DNA of 64,000 nt from Roseobacter sp. SK209-2-6 (GTDB lineage Bacteria > Pseudomonadota > Alphaproteobacteria > Rhodobacterales > Rhodobacteraceae). Positions within the stretch are counted from its first letter, which is position 1; the number at the start of each line of letters is the position of its first letter. The stretch covers positions 582,001 through 646,000 of the forward strand of contig NZ_AAYC01000001.1 in NCBI RefSeq assembly GCF_000169455.1, in the 5' to 3' direction. The notes under the pieces are model-generated. The model saw nothing but the letters and a program-made list of their open reading frames with translations. It ran no database searches and was not told the origin of the DNA. This document shows, in pieces, positions 54,582 to 64,000 of this stretch. The translations under genes were made by a program, and so were the position numbers.

Positions 54582-56524
54582 GCTCGATCACTGCTCCGGC
54601 CTTGCTGTGGTCGGATACGCTCCCGCTCCAGGCGCTCTTGCTGAGCCTTGATGCGACTGCGATCGCCTTTGGGGTAGGCCGCAAGAGGCGGTGTGCCATT
54701 ATAGAGTGCTTGCAACATTACATCGCGCGCAATCGGGGCCGCAGCCTTAGAGCCGCCTCCACCGTGTTCAACAACCACGGCTACCGCGTAGCGCGGATTG
54801 TCATAGGGGGCGTAGCAGACGTAAAGCGCATGGTCACGTCTTTCCCAGGGCAGATCTTCGTTGCGAATAACACCCGCAGCGCGTTCCGCAGCGGTGATGT
54901 TACGGACCTGACTGGTTCCGCTCTTGCCAGCCATCCGCATGTCTTCGGCAATGATGCGCGCCCGATAGCCCGTGCCGCGTCGGTCATTGCTGACCGAATA
55001 CATCCCGCGCCGGACCATACGCAAATTGTTTTCACCCAGACCCAAAGAGAGACCTTCGCCGCTTTCCTGTTCGATCCCGTCAATGGATTTGACCAGTCGC
55101 GGGGTTATGCTGCGGCCGGTTGCAATTCTGGCGGTCATCACGGCCAGTTGGAGCGGAGAGGCCAGCATAAAGCCCTGTCCGATTGAGACATTTACGGTAT
55201 CACCAACCAACCAGTCCTGCCCGTGAACACGCGATTTCCAATCCCGATTGGGAGCCAACCCACGGGCGACCGCTGACATAGGTAGGTCGTGGCGGATGCC
55301 AAGCCCCAGACGGTTGGCCATGGCAGAAATCTTGTCGATACCCACCTTAATGGCCAGATCATAGTAATAGACATCGCAGGATTGTTTCAGCGAGGTATTG
55401 AGGTCGACATGCCCATGGCCTGCGCGCTTCCAGCAGTGGAAGCGACGCCCTGAAACTTCCAAATGGCCGGGGCACCACACAGTATCCTCAGGCCCGATCA
55501 GCCCCTCTTCCAAAGCGGCAAGGGCGGCGACCATTTTAAAAGTTGATCCGGGCGGGTAGGTGCCCTGGACGGACTTGTTTGCCAGCGGACGATAAGGGTC
55601 CTCGGTTAGCAACCGGTAGTCAGCAACCGAGATTCCACGGACAAAGAGATTTGGGTCAAAGCTGGGTGCGGAGGCGATGGCGCGAAGATCACCGTTCTTG
55701 CAATCCACGATAACAGCTGCGGCGCTCTCCCTGCCGAGGCGGGCCTGAACGTAATTCTGCAGCTCAGCATCCAGTGTCAGCTGCATATCCGTGCCGGCTT
55801 GCCCCTCTTTCCGGCTTAGCTCACGCATGACGCGGCCTGTTGCGTTGACTTCAACCCGTTTGGTGCCAGCGGAGCCTCTCAGGCTGTCTTCGCGTTTGGC
55901 TTCGAACCCAACTTTACCAATCTGAAAACGCGGGATCCGCAAAATGGGATCCGGCGTTTCCAATTTGCCGAGGTCATAGTCCGAGACCGGACCAACATAG
56001 CCGACGACATGGGCAAAATCACCAAGTTGCGGGTAGACACGTGTCAGGCCCACCTCCGTGGTGATACCGGGCAGGGCAGGGGCATTCACCGCAACTTTGG
56101 AGATTTCCTCCCAGCTCAGCTGATCCGCAAGTGTGATCGGCAGGAAAGGTGGTGAGCGGCGCATCTCTGCCAAGGCGCGCTCGATATCTTCGGGGTCCAA
56201 AGAAATCAGCTGGGATAGTTTTTCGATGACTTCACCGATGTCGCCCGCGTCTTCCGGAACAACAGTGACCCTGTATGAGGGCGAGTTATGCGCCAATGAG
56301 AAGCCGTTGCGGTCAAAAATCTCTCCGCGTGCCGGGGGAAGCAACCTGATGTTGATGCGATTTTCTTCGGCCAAAAGCCGGAACTGATCGGCCTGATCCA
56401 CTTGCAAGTAACGCATCCGGGCGGCAAGTCCGCCTGCAAAGACCAATTGAATTCCACCCAAAAGCAAAGCACGCCGGGACATGCTGCGGTGTGTGGTTTC
56501 AACTTCTTTGGGATTGCGTTTCAT
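54578..56524 (-). CDS. mrdA: Penicillin-binding protein 2 (peptidoglycan transpeptidase)
   Basis: A 648-residue class B PBP. One N-terminal TM helix (RALLLGGIQLVFAGGLA) anchors it in the inner membrane; the pedestal domain spans about 60-250. The active-site Ser lies in GSTFKMV (SxxK), followed by QSCDVYY (SxD form typical of PBP2) and KSGTSQ (KTG-like). It crosslinks peptidoglycan during elongation as RodA's partner. The basic C-terminal tail (about 620-648) is rich in Arg and Gln. Overlaps both neighbours by 4 bp. Confidence 0.95.
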   Translation of the reverse strand: MKRNPKEVETTHRSMSRRALLLGGIQLVFAGGLAARMRYLQVDQADQFRLLAEENRINIRLLPPARGEIFDRNGFSLAHNSPSYRVTVVPEDAGDIGEVIEKLSQLISLDPEDIERALAEMRRSPPFLPITLADQLSWEEISKVAVNAPALPGITTEVGLTRVYPQLGDFAHVVGYVGPVSDYDLGKLETPDPILRIPRFQIGKVGFEAKREDSLRGSAGTKRVEVNATGRVMRELSRKEGQAGTDMQLTLDAELQNYVQARLGRESAAAVIVDCKNGDLRAIASAPSFDPNLFVRGISVADYRLLTEDPYRPLANKSVQGTYPPGSTFKMVAALAALEEGLIGPEDTVWCPGHLEVSGRRFHCWKRAGHGHVDLNTSLKQSCDVYYYDLAIKVGIDKISAMANRLGLGIRHDLPMSAVARGLAPNRDWKSRVHGQDWLVGDTVNVSIGQGFMLASPLQLAVMTARIATGRSITPRLVKSIDGIEQESGEGLSLGLGENNLRMVRRGMYSVSNDRRGTGYRARIIAEDMRMAGKSGTSQVRNITAAERAAGVIRNEDLPWERRDHALYVCYAPYDNPRYAVAVVVEHGGGGSKAAAPIARDVMLQALYNGTPPLAAYPKGDRSRIKAQQERLERERIRPQQGRSSDRA

Positions 56525-57060
56525 GCGCGGGCTCCCAGGGCATCTGCTTCTGCAGGGGATAGCTTGCGCACGCCCAGCAGGTTTTGGCTAAACAGAGCCG
56601 CCAAAGGATAGGCCATTACAGTGGCAAGCATTTCGATAATAGAGAGGCCGAAGGGCGCCTGCTCCACCGCAAGCACGAATAAGACGAACCTATTTGCTAG
56701 GACTATTGCCGCGATAACAACCGCAGCGGCCAGCCACTCTGCCAAGAATGTGGCTTCGCGATGTGGTTGTGCCCGCGTTTTAAGGAACTCACATCCAATC
56801 AGAACCAAGAGCGCCATTAGACCAGGTGGTCGGTGGAACAGAAAATCCATGATCACAAAGGTACCGGCAAGCAGCAGAGCAGGAACATAGTCGGGGCGGC
56901 GCACAGACCAAGCAAGCGCCAGCACCAGAATGAGATCTGGAGGCGCCCAGCTGCGCGGGTTTGTTTCCAGCGGGAGCAGGCGGAAGAAGACAACAGCCAA
57001 GGCAAGGCCGGCAAAGCTGCATCGCATAAGATGGACCTTGGCTGGTGTAACATCAGCCAT
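56521..57060 (-). CDS. mreD: Rod shape-determining protein MreD
   Basis: A 179-residue inner-membrane protein with about five TM segments. ATG 57060 is preferred: it begins MADVTPAKVHLMRCSFAGLA and overlaps the end of mreC by 8 bp, whereas the open frame to 57111 would lie wholly within mreC. It links the MreB/MreC cytoskeleton to the elongation machinery. Its stop overlaps the mrdA start. Confidence 0.9.
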   Translation of the reverse strand: MADVTPAKVHLMRCSFAGLALAVVFFRLLPLETNPRSWAPPDLILVLALAWSVRRPDYVPALLLAGTFVIMDFLFHRPPGLMALLVLIGCEFLKTRAQPHREATFLAEWLAAAVVIAAIVLANRFVLFVLAVEQAPFGLSIIEMLATVMAYPLAALFSQNLLGVRKLSPAEADALGARA

Positions 57061-58006
57061 TGTCAGCGCTTTCCACAGTTGCTGCATTGGGCAGAGAGGG
57101 TGTTGGTTCAAAATCTGACGGGCGGAGTTTCGGGGTGGCGCTGCCCGGTGCCGGAACGATCAACCCACCTGGATCACGGATCGCGCGGGTGCCCTGTCGA
57201 CGCAACACGCGCAGGAATTCCAGACGTTGATAGTCGGCGGAGAGACGCACGCGAAGCCGTCCACTCCGGTCTTCGGTCATTTGCCCTACCAAGAGGCCAG
57301 GAGGGAACACATCCCCATCGCCAGAGGTAATCACCCTGTCGCCAGGGCGGACGAGGTCCGGGTTTTCCAAGAAAGTAATCAGTGGGGCTGCACTGTTGTC
57401 CCCGGTGATGAGGGCGGTCTGGCCTGAGGGCTGGATGGTGACAGGAACCGCGCTGGCGGCATCCGTCAGCAATACAACGCGCGAAGTGTCCCGCCCGGTC
57501 CCTGAGATCCTACCAACCAGGCCGATACCATCCATTGTGGCCCACCCGTCGCGAATACCGTCCCGGGAACCAACATTCAGCAAGACCGACTGACGAAACG
57601 GCGAGCCGCTATCGGCCATGACCACTCCCGTTATATAGGAAAGCTGCGGATCCAGGCGCACATTGTTCAGGTCCAACAAACGCGCGTTCTCTTGCTCCAG
57701 CTGGAGGGCAGCCTCTTTCCAGGCGCGCATCTGGCGCAACTCAGAGCGCAGCTCGCGGTTTTGCTCGGCCAGGCGCTGATAGCTTTGAAAATCGCGGAAC
57801 AGATTGATAGTGCCGGTTACCGGAACCATGGCCCATTCCATATTGGGGACGACACGATCGATCAATTGCGCTCGAAACCGCTCTACCCTTGGGCTGTCGA
57901 TCCGCCAGAGCAGAAACAGCGCCAATAGGCACAAACAAAGCAACCCCAGCAGCAAACGGCGCAGTGGGGTTGTATAGTCTTCACGCTGGGAACGGTCTTT
58001 GGCCAA
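57053..58006 (-). CDS. mreC: Rod shape-determining protein MreC
   Basis: A 317-residue bitopic protein: a cytoplasmic N-terminus, one TM helix (LLLGLLCLCLLALFLLW), a periplasmic coiled coil (about 75-115), and the paired beta-barrel MreC core (about 120-275). The C-terminal 40 residues are Pro/Ser-rich. It scaffolds PBP2 activation. It follows mreB by 58 bp. Confidence 0.95.
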   Translation of the reverse strand: MAKDRSQREDYTTPLRRLLLGLLCLCLLALFLLWRIDSPRVERFRAQLIDRVVPNMEWAMVPVTGTINLFRDFQSYQRLAEQNRELRSELRQMRAWKEAALQLEQENARLLDLNNVRLDPQLSYITGVVMADSGSPFRQSVLLNVGSRDGIRDGWATMDGIGLVGRISGTGRDTSRVVLLTDAASAVPVTIQPSGQTALITGDNSAAPLITFLENPDLVRPGDRVITSGDGDVFPPGLLVGQMTEDRSGRLRVRLSADYQRLEFLRVLRRQGTRAIRDPGGLIVPAPGSATPKLRPSDFEPTPSLPNAATVESADNG

Positions 58007-58064
58007 AGGGCTCCTTTCCCCTTTTGTCTGGTCTTAGACGCCGCAGCGGCCGCTTCAGCTGAGA

Positions 58065-59210
<1,146 letters not shown>

Positions 59211-59368
59211 TTATCTTTAACTAGCGTCTTTTCGCCGGTCTTTGATCACTTTCCCAATGAGGCTTGTCTTTGCGCAGGGGTGCCTTTTTCCAAAAAACAG
59301 ATTCGCGGGCTGTACCCGCTGCAGGATCAGAGGTTTCGTGAGCCTCGAAAAGCGGTTAGAGGAAGCAG

Positions 59369-60157
59369 ATGCTCTCTTATCAACACATATATCATGCCGG
59401 GAACCTGGCCGACGTTCAAAAGCACGCGCTTTTGGCTTGGGTATTGTCCTATCTGACCCGCAAGGAAAAACCTGTTAGCTACATCGAGACGCATGCAGGG
59501 CGTGGTCTTTATGATCTGAAGGCGCCGGAGGCGGTGAAAACCGGAGAGGCCGCCGCAGGCATTGACCGCGTTCTGCGCGCAGAGATCTTTCCTGACGGTC
59601 ACCCACTGCTTGCAGCGTTGGAGGCCAGTCGGCAGATGCATGGTGCCGCAGCCTATCCGGGGTCGCCTCTTGTAGCGGCGTCGCTTCTGCGTCCCACTGA
59701 CAGCCTGCATCTTGCAGAGCTGCATCCCAAAGAACATGAGGGCCTAAAGGAGGCGCTGCCCAGAGGACGGGCCAAGCTATACCAGCAAGACGGGTTTGAG
59801 TTGGCGCAATCCCTGACACCTCCGATGCCGCGTCGTGGTATGATGCTGATTGATCCCAGCTATGAGATCAAATCCGACTATGGGCGCATTCCAGGCATTA
59901 TTTCCACGCTTCACCGGAAATGGAACGTCGGGATCATCGCTCTGTGGTATCCGATCCTGACCGATGGCAGCCATCGCGCGATGCTCAATGCGCTGATGCG
60001 GCAAGATCTGCCAGGCGCAATCCGCCATGAGGTCAACTTTCCACCTGCGCGGGAGGGCCATCGAATGGTGGGCTCTGGCATGTTTGTAGTTAATGCGCCC
60101 TATGGGATGGATGAAGAATGCAAGAGGTTGGACCGGGTGTTCGCAGCGCTCAAGTAA
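59369..60157 (+). CDS. rlmJ: 23S rRNA (adenine-2030-N6)-methyltransferase
   Basis: A 262-residue SAM-dependent methyltransferase starting MLSYQHIYHAGNLADVQKHA, the highly conserved RlmJ N-terminus. The SAM-binding region is IETHAGRGLYDL and the catalytic motif is DPSYE (DPPY-type). Modifies A2030 of 23S rRNA. Single gene on the plus strand, followed by a bidirectional terminator shared with leuA. Confidence 0.94.
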   Translation: MLSYQHIYHAGNLADVQKHALLAWVLSYLTRKEKPVSYIETHAGRGLYDLKAPEAVKTGEAAAGIDRVLRAEIFPDGHPLLAALEASRQMHGAAAYPGSPLVAASLLRPTDSLHLAELHPKEHEGLKEALPRGRAKLYQQDGFELAQSLTPPMPRRGMMLIDPSYEIKSDYGRIPGIISTLHRKWNVGIIALWYPILTDGSHRAMLNALMRQDLPGAIRHEVNFPPAREGHRMVGSGMFVVNAPYGMDEECKRLDRVFAALK

Positions 60158-60231
60158 AGGTTCTCCCTAAAATCTTGGCCAACCGATGAGCATGAACCAG
60201 GGCTCTGTAGAATAGCTGCGCATTTCAAAGA

Positions 60232-60263
60232 AAAAGCCCCGAACCTCTCAGTTCGGGGCTTTT
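60232..60263. terminator. Bidirectional rho-independent terminator between rlmJ and leuA
   Basis: The perfect 13-bp arms AAAAGCCCCGAAC (60232-60244) and GTTCGGGGCTTTT (60251-60263) with a 6-nt loop give a strong hairpin with A-run on one side and T-run on the other, so it works for both convergent genes. Confidence 0.93.
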
Positions 60264-60285
60264 CGTTTTGCTGGTTGAGCCAGTC

Positions 60286-61860
60286 CTAGGCGAGATCTTT
60301 GTAAGAAATTTCGCGGGTGTCGACCCCTTCGCCGACCTTGCCACGGCGTACGATCAAACGGTTCAGCGCGTTCACATAGGCCTTGGCTGAGGCAACAACA
60401 GTATCCGTATTTGCGCTTTCACCGGTTGCAATGACACCATCCTCTTCCAGGCGGACAGAAACGGTCGCCTGGGCATCTGTGCCCTCGGTTACTGCGTGCA
60501 CCTGATAGAGCTGCAGGCGCGCAGTGTTCGGGTGGATCTTGCGGATCGCCTTAAAGGTCGCATCCACAGGGCCATCGCCTTCGGAGGTGGCGCTGACATC
60601 TTTGCCGTCAACTTCCATCTCGAGGGTGCTTTCAGCAGGCCCACCGGTGCCGCAAACTACTTTCATGGAAACGATTTGCAGGTAGTCGTTTTCGGCATCT
60701 TCGCCAGACCGCATCAGCGCGATGAGATCATCGTCAAAGACTTCTTTCTTGCGATCCGCCAGCTCTTTGAAACGAACAAAGACGTCCTTGAGTTGGTTAT
60801 CGCCAACCTCAAAACCCAAGTGTTCCAACTTGTCGCGCAGGGCTGCACGGCCAGAGTGCTTGCCAAGGGGCAACGAGGTGCCGGAGAGACCCACATCCTC
60901 TGGGCGCATGATCTCAAAGTTCTCGCGGTTTTTCAGCATGCCATCCTGGTGGATACCGCTTTCATGGGCAAAGGCGTTTTTGCCCACGATAGCCTTGTTA
61001 GGTTGCACCACAAAGCCGGAGACAGTCGAGACGCGACGCGAGATATGCATGATCTTGGTTGCATCAATGCCGGTGCTCCAAGGCATGATGTCATTGCGTG
61101 TCTTCAGCGCCATCACCACCTCTTCAAGTGCTGTATTGCCCGCGCGCTCGCCCAGGCCGTTGATGGTGCATTCGATTTGGCGGGCGCCGCCAGCAACGGC
61201 TGCCAGGGCATTGGCGGTCGCCATGCCAAGATCGTTGTGACAATGGGTGGCAAAGATCACTTCATCCGCACCGGGAACCGTTTCGATCAGGCGCTTGATC
61301 AGATCCGCGCTCTCTGCCGGGGCAGTGTAGCCCACGGTATCAGGGATATTGATGGTAGTGGCACCCGCCTTGATCGCGATCTCGATCACGCGACAGAGGT
61401 AATCCCATTCGGTGCGGGTGGCATCCATTGGTGACCATTGCACATTGTCCACCAGATTACGGGCATGGGTGACTGTCTCGTGGATCTTGTCCGCCATCTC
61501 ATCCATGGTGAGGTTCGGAATGGCGCGATGCAGTGGCGAGGTGCCGATAAAGGTATGGATGCGGGGCTGAGCGGCCTTGCGAACCGCTTCGGCGCAGCGA
61601 TCGATGTCCTTGAAGTTGGCGCGAGCGAGGCCGCAGATCACCGAGTTCTTCGAGCGTTCTGCAATCTCGGACACCGCACGGAAATCGCCTTCGGAGGCGA
61701 TTGGAAAACCGGCCTCGATGATGTCCACGCCCATTTCATCCAGAAGCCCGGCAATCTCCAGCTTCTCGTCATGAGTCATGGTGGCGCCGGGGCTTTGCTC
61801 GCCATCGCGCAGAGTGGTGTCGAAGATCAATACGCGATCTTTTTCAGTCAAATTGGTCAT
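60286..61860 (-). CDS. leuA: 2-isopropylmalate synthase
   Basis: A 524-residue enzyme condensing acetyl-CoA with 2-oxoisovalerate in leucine synthesis. The catalytic HMGL-like barrel begins with the metal-binding IFDTTLRDGEQSPGA; further conserved residues lie in ATHCHNDLGMATAN. The C-terminal dimer domain (about 395-510) is the leucine-feedback region. It is preceded by a leucine-rich leader peptide gene and alternative hairpins (61861-62043), indicating attenuation by leucine supply. It stands alone without leuBCD in the window. Confidence 0.96.
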   Translation of the reverse strand: MTNLTEKDRVLIFDTTLRDGEQSPGATMTHDEKLEIAGLLDEMGVDIIEAGFPIASEGDFRAVSEIAERSKNSVICGLARANFKDIDRCAEAVRKAAQPRIHTFIGTSPLHRAIPNLTMDEMADKIHETVTHARNLVDNVQWSPMDATRTEWDYLCRVIEIAIKAGATTINIPDTVGYTAPAESADLIKRLIETVPGADEVIFATHCHNDLGMATANALAAVAGGARQIECTINGLGERAGNTALEEVVMALKTRNDIMPWSTGIDATKIMHISRRVSTVSGFVVQPNKAIVGKNAFAHESGIHQDGMLKNRENFEIMRPEDVGLSGTSLPLGKHSGRAALRDKLEHLGFEVGDNQLKDVFVRFKELADRKKEVFDDDLIALMRSGEDAENDYLQIVSMKVVCGTGGPAESTLEMEVDGKDVSATSEGDGPVDATFKAIRKIHPNTARLQLYQVHAVTEGTDAQATVSVRLEEDGVIATGESANTDTVVASAKAYVNALNRLIVRRGKVGEGVDTREISYKDLA

Positions 61861-61894
61861 GCTGGTAGCTTTCTATTCTGTCCTAAGTCCATTT

Positions 61895-61951
61895 TCTGGC
61901 GCGCTTGCAAACCCTCTGAGCGGACGCGCCAAAGAATGGCACGCTCAGAGG
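61895..61951 (-). promoter_or_regulatory. Alternative hairpins of a leu attenuator-like leader RNA
   Basis: Two stems can form in the minus-strand leader. Stem A: CCTCTGAGCG (complement of 61942-61951, containing the last Leu codon and the stop of the leader peptide) with CGCTCAGAGG (complement of 61913-61922), 10 perfect pairs. Stem B: TTTGGCGCG (complement of 61925-61933) with CGCGCCAGA (complement of 61895-61903), 9 pairs with one G-U. The 5' arm of B lies in the loop of A, so the stems interfere. No U-run follows B, so the outcome may be translational or rho-dependent. Confidence 0.6.
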
Positions 61952-62031
61952 CAGCTTAGGAGCAGTAGGGCACGCAGAGACAGCCCGCGGGTCGCGGAGT
62001 CGGTCACAAGGATATCTGCGTTCAAAGTCAT
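61945..62031 (-). CDS. Leucine-rich leader peptide of leuA
   Basis: A 28-residue open frame starting MTLNADILVTD and ending RALLLLSCL: nine of 28 residues are Leu, with four in a row (CTA CTG CTC CTA) near the end. There is no ribosome site, but a TATAAA -10 box (62038-62043, minus strand) lies 6 nt before the ATG, so the transcript probably begins at the start codon (leaderless). The stop codon is inside an attenuator-like stem, 84 nt before leuA. This matches ribosome-mediated attenuation of leu genes, as known for leader peptides of other amino-acid operons. Confidence 0.8.
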   Translation of the reverse strand: MTLNADILVTDSATRGLSLRALLLLSCL

Positions 62032-62037
62032 GGGGGA

Positions 62038-62043
62038 TTTATA
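62038..62043 (-). promoter_or_regulatory. -10 box of the leuA leader transcript
   Basis: TATAAA on the minus strand, 6 nt upstream of the leader-peptide ATG at 62031, predicts transcription starting at or next to that A. A convincing -35 is not seen (CTTCCC at the 17-bp position). Confidence 0.55.
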
Positions 62044-62138
62044 CAGCGCCCAAAAGGAATGGGAAGAGGGAAATTTTGCGAAACGCAAAGCGGGCACGCG
62101 GCCAAGTCATCCTCTGCCTAAATTCCTTGTGGCAGCGT

Positions 62139-62720
62139 CTAGTAATGTGGCGGGGTAACGGCCCAGACGAGGACGGTTCGCTTGGGGCCGGGATTGTGAT
62201 AGCGATGTGGCCGTTCAGAGGAAAACTGAATTGTATCTCCTGCTTGCAGCAAGACGGTTATGTCATCGACGGTGACTTCCAGCTGCCCCTCAGCGATGTA
62301 CCCTGCTTCCTCACCCTTGTGTGAGTATAGCTCCGCACCGGAACCTGCGCCGGGTTCAAAGGTTGTCAGCACCATTTCCAATTGACCCGAGAGGGATGGG
62401 CTGAGCAATTCGTCGCGCAGGCCGGATGCAAAGCGCAAAGAGCGCCGCTGCCCTGCACGGACGACAAGGCCAGCTTCAGGGCCTTCTTGATCCTCTGGTC
62501 CCGGGAAAAACCAATTGATGCCGACCCCCAGTGCTTTGCCAATGACGTTCAGGGCCCGAATGGAGGGATCCGCATCCTGGCGCTCCAATTGGCTGAGATA
62601 GCCAATAGAGAGACCTGTTTCCGCAGCCAGCTGTTTCAGTGTCAGGTGCTTGGCTTTGCGCAACTCACGCATTCGCGCGCCGATGATGGGTTGCGTTTCC
62701 CGTTTTTTTTGGTCGTCCAT
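62139..62720 (-). CDS. XRE-type HTH regulator with C-terminal cupin domain
   Basis: A 193-residue regulator. The N-terminal HTH (about 15-70, LTLKQLAAETGLSIGYLSQL) is followed by a cupin barrel (about 110-190) with conserved His/Glu positions (SHKGEEAGYIAEG). This MerR-independent PuuR-like class often senses small metabolites such as polyamines or amino acids. It is divergent from the MFS gene, with a perfect dyad between them as a likely binding site. Confidence 0.88.
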   Translation of the reverse strand: MDDQKKRETQPIIGARMRELRKAKHLTLKQLAAETGLSIGYLSQLERQDADPSIRALNVIGKALGVGINWFFPGPEDQEGPEAGLVVRAGQRRSLRFASGLRDELLSPSLSGQLEMVLTTFEPGAGSGAELYSHKGEEAGYIAEGQLEVTVDDITVLLQAGDTIQFSSERPHRYHNPGPKRTVLVWAVTPPHY

Positions 62721-62774
62721 TTCCCTTGACTCATCTTAATTTGGGGTGAAAAATTATTATAATGAATCATATCG

Positions 62775-62792
62775 TATCTGAAAATTCAGATA
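62775..62792. promoter_or_regulatory. Operator candidate between XRE regulator and MFS gene
   Basis: TATCTGAA and TTCAGATA are perfect 8-bp inverted arms separated by AA, in an AT-rich 94-bp divergent gap. Position, symmetry and composition fit a binding site for the adjacent XRE-cupin regulator. It lies 23 bp before the MFS start. Confidence 0.6.
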
Positions 62793-62814
62793 AAGGGTGG
62801 AGGGGTTGGGGCCT

Positions 62815-64000
62815 ATGTTTCGCACAAAGTTTTTTCAGGCCTATGGGTTTTGGCACTGGGGGGAGGGGCTGCAGACCGTTCTGTTTACCTGGTACATGAC
62901 CTTTCATGCAGGAATGTCCGCCAGCGAAATTGGGTTTTATCAGGCATTGGTCCTGTCTCCGTTTCTATTGTTCACGGTTGCAGGTGGGGCGCTGACCGAC
63001 CGGATCGGTGCCGGGCGTTGTTATCTTTGGTCAACATTGGGGTTTGCCGGAGTCCTTGCGGGCTATGGGCTGATGGATCACGCCTTTGGCGTATTGCCCT
63101 GGGCGTTTTTTGCCTATTGTCTGCTGGCAGGGATCACCAGCGCCGTTTCGAACCCCGCCATTGATACCTTTATCCCGGCGGCATCCCCACGCTCTGTTCA
63201 GGCCAATGCGCTCCTTGCCGCAACTGCCCATAACGTGGCCAAGCTGGCGGGCACTCTGACAGGTCTTGCTTTGCCCTGGCTACTGGCTTTGGGTGGTTTT
63301 GGCTTGAATGCGCTTTTGATGGTGATGAGTGTGGCCCTACTCTCGCTGCATCTACGCATGTTGGCGGCTCAACACGTGGGGCCAGAAAAGGGCCAAGCCA
63401 TGAGGCCTGCTCCTGTGTTCAGCCGCCTGCGTGCGCATTACCGGGACTGCGCAGAAAACACTGATATTCTGTTGTCCAGCGCGATGCTCGGATTGCTGGT
63501 TGTGCCGGCGGGCTATATCCTCTGGCCGTTGCTATTGCGTGAGCGTTTCCCAGAGTTTGGAGGCATGCTTGCTCTTCTCTATATCTTTGCCTGGCTGGGG
63601 GCGATCGGGGTGACCGGGCTTGCGGGGCGATACGCGGCGCGGTTGCAATGGCCAGGCCGTTTGGCACTATTTGTCTGGCTCGGTTGGGCTATTGTTCTCG
63701 CACTTCTGAGCCAAGTTCAGAGTTTTTGGCAGATGTGTCTTCTCACTGGCGTGCTAGGCAGCGTCAAGATTGGCAAGGCGCTGGTCTACGGGCGTTACCT
63801 GTACAACAGTCCAAGTGAGAGCCGTGGGGTTCTGATCGCAATGGACCAGACTGCCTTTTGGGGGCTCGCGACCTTTGGGACTTTCCTGATGGGGCTGGCG
63901 GCGGAACAACTGGGCGTTACCACCTCCATTTTACTGATCTCCTGCCTGGTTGTTCTGTTCGTTCTGTTACTTGCTGCGCGCCGAAACCTAGCCGGAATAA
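62815..64000 (+). CDS. MFS transporter (partial, right end outside window)
   Basis: An open frame from ATG 62815 with GGGTGGAGGGG upstream runs to the right edge without a stop (395 codons). It begins MFRTKFFQAYGFWHWGEGLQ and shows about 11-12 hydrophobic segments, with a typical MFS loop motif GGALTDRIGAGR between TM2 and TM3. Probably nearly complete. The substrate is unknown; the divergent XRE-cupin regulator and shared palindrome suggest local, substrate-responsive control. Confidence 0.85.
   Translation, partial: MFRTKFFQAYGFWHWGEGLQTVLFTWYMTFHAGMSASEIGFYQALVLSPFLLFTVAGGALTDRIGAGRCYLWSTLGFAGVLAGYGLMDHAFGVLPWAFFAYCLLAGITSAVSNPAIDTFIPAASPRSVQANALLAATAHNVAKLAGTLTGLALPWLLALGGFGLNALLMVMSVALLSLHLRMLAAQHVGPEKGQAMRPAPVFSRLRAHYRDCAENTDILLSSAMLGLLVVPAGYILWPLLLRERFPEFGGMLALLYIFAWLGAIGVTGLAGRYAARLQWPGRLALFVWLGWAIVLALLSQVQSFWQMCLLTGVLGSVKIGKALVYGRYLYNSPSESRGVLIAMDQTAFWGLATFGTFLMGLAAEQLGVTTSILLISCLVVLFVLLLAARRNLAGI

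Noticed and set aside
60496-61434. 312-codon plus-strand open frame opposite leuA
   Set aside because: Shadow of leuA on the other strand, with no recognisable domain.

Overview
The window reads as a chromosomal segment of a marine alphaproteobacterium of the Rhodobacteraceae (Roseobacter group; relatives such as Phaeobacter, Ruegeria or Leisingera would fit). This rests on gene content and order: a protocatechuate (pca) cluster with PcaQ, a PrkA/DUF444/SpoVR trio, an mreBCD-pbp2-rodA block, type I secretion of a Bap-like adhesin, moderately high GC and frequent ATGA-type gene overlaps. I see no rRNA, CRISPR array, insertion sequence, prophage or plasmid functions. One tRNA (Gln-TTG) is present. 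The assignment is inference from the sequence; no database was searched.

Layout. 1-5.2 kb: a GtrA/GtrB-like lipid glycosylation pair (GtrA cut by the window edge), a membrane chemoreceptor and a secreted trypsin-like protease. 5.2-13.3 kb, minus strand: a type I secretion operon reading adhesin, TolC-like lipoprotein, ABC transporter, HlyD adaptor. 14.0-18.9 kb: prkA, a DUF444 (YeaH-type) gene and a spoVR gene. 18.8-20.5 kb: a CsoR/RcnR-family metal sensor with a His-tailed MFS exporter (InrS/NrsD-like). 20.6-27.1 kb: an M24 peptidase, glutathione-dependent formaldehyde dehydrogenase, a CueR/CopA copper efflux pair with a recognisable CueR promoter, and a HAD phosphatase. 27.1-30.8 kb: pcaQ divergent from pcaC-pcaH-pcaG and a BKACE-family beta-keto acid cleavage enzyme. 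30.8-38.5 kb: a TetR regulator divergent from a branched-chain-type ABC importer (two permeases, two ATPases, binding protein) that carries an acyl-CoA ligase inside the operon.

38.5-48.9 kb is the most accessory-looking part. It holds an orphan winged-helix/TolB-like/TPR regulator, a quinone oxidoreductase, tRNA-Gln, and a three-gene envelope unit (secreted protein, von Willebrand A protein with three Ig-like repeats, multi-pass membrane protein). Divergent from that unit is a LuxR-type HTH fused to an alpha/beta hydrolase whose nucleophile position is Asp. A MoeB/ThiF-like E1 enzyme with an added N-terminal membrane region follows.

49.0-64.0 kb: an M3 oligopeptidase, a GhrA-like reductase with a VOC protein, a LysR regulator, the cell-shape operon mreB-mreC-mreD-mrdA-rodA, rlmJ, leuA preceded by an apparently undescribed-in-place leucine-rich leader peptide (probably leaderless) with alternative hairpins, and an XRE-cupin regulator divergent from an MFS transporter cut by the right edge.

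Main points of interest: the leuA attenuator-like leader (61861-62043); the LuxR/hydrolase fusion next to the vWA unit; the BKACE gene in a pca operon that lacks pcaB and pcaD nearby; a short AT-rich tract inside the acyl-CoA ligase; and a possible internal second start in the membrane-tethered MoeB-like gene.
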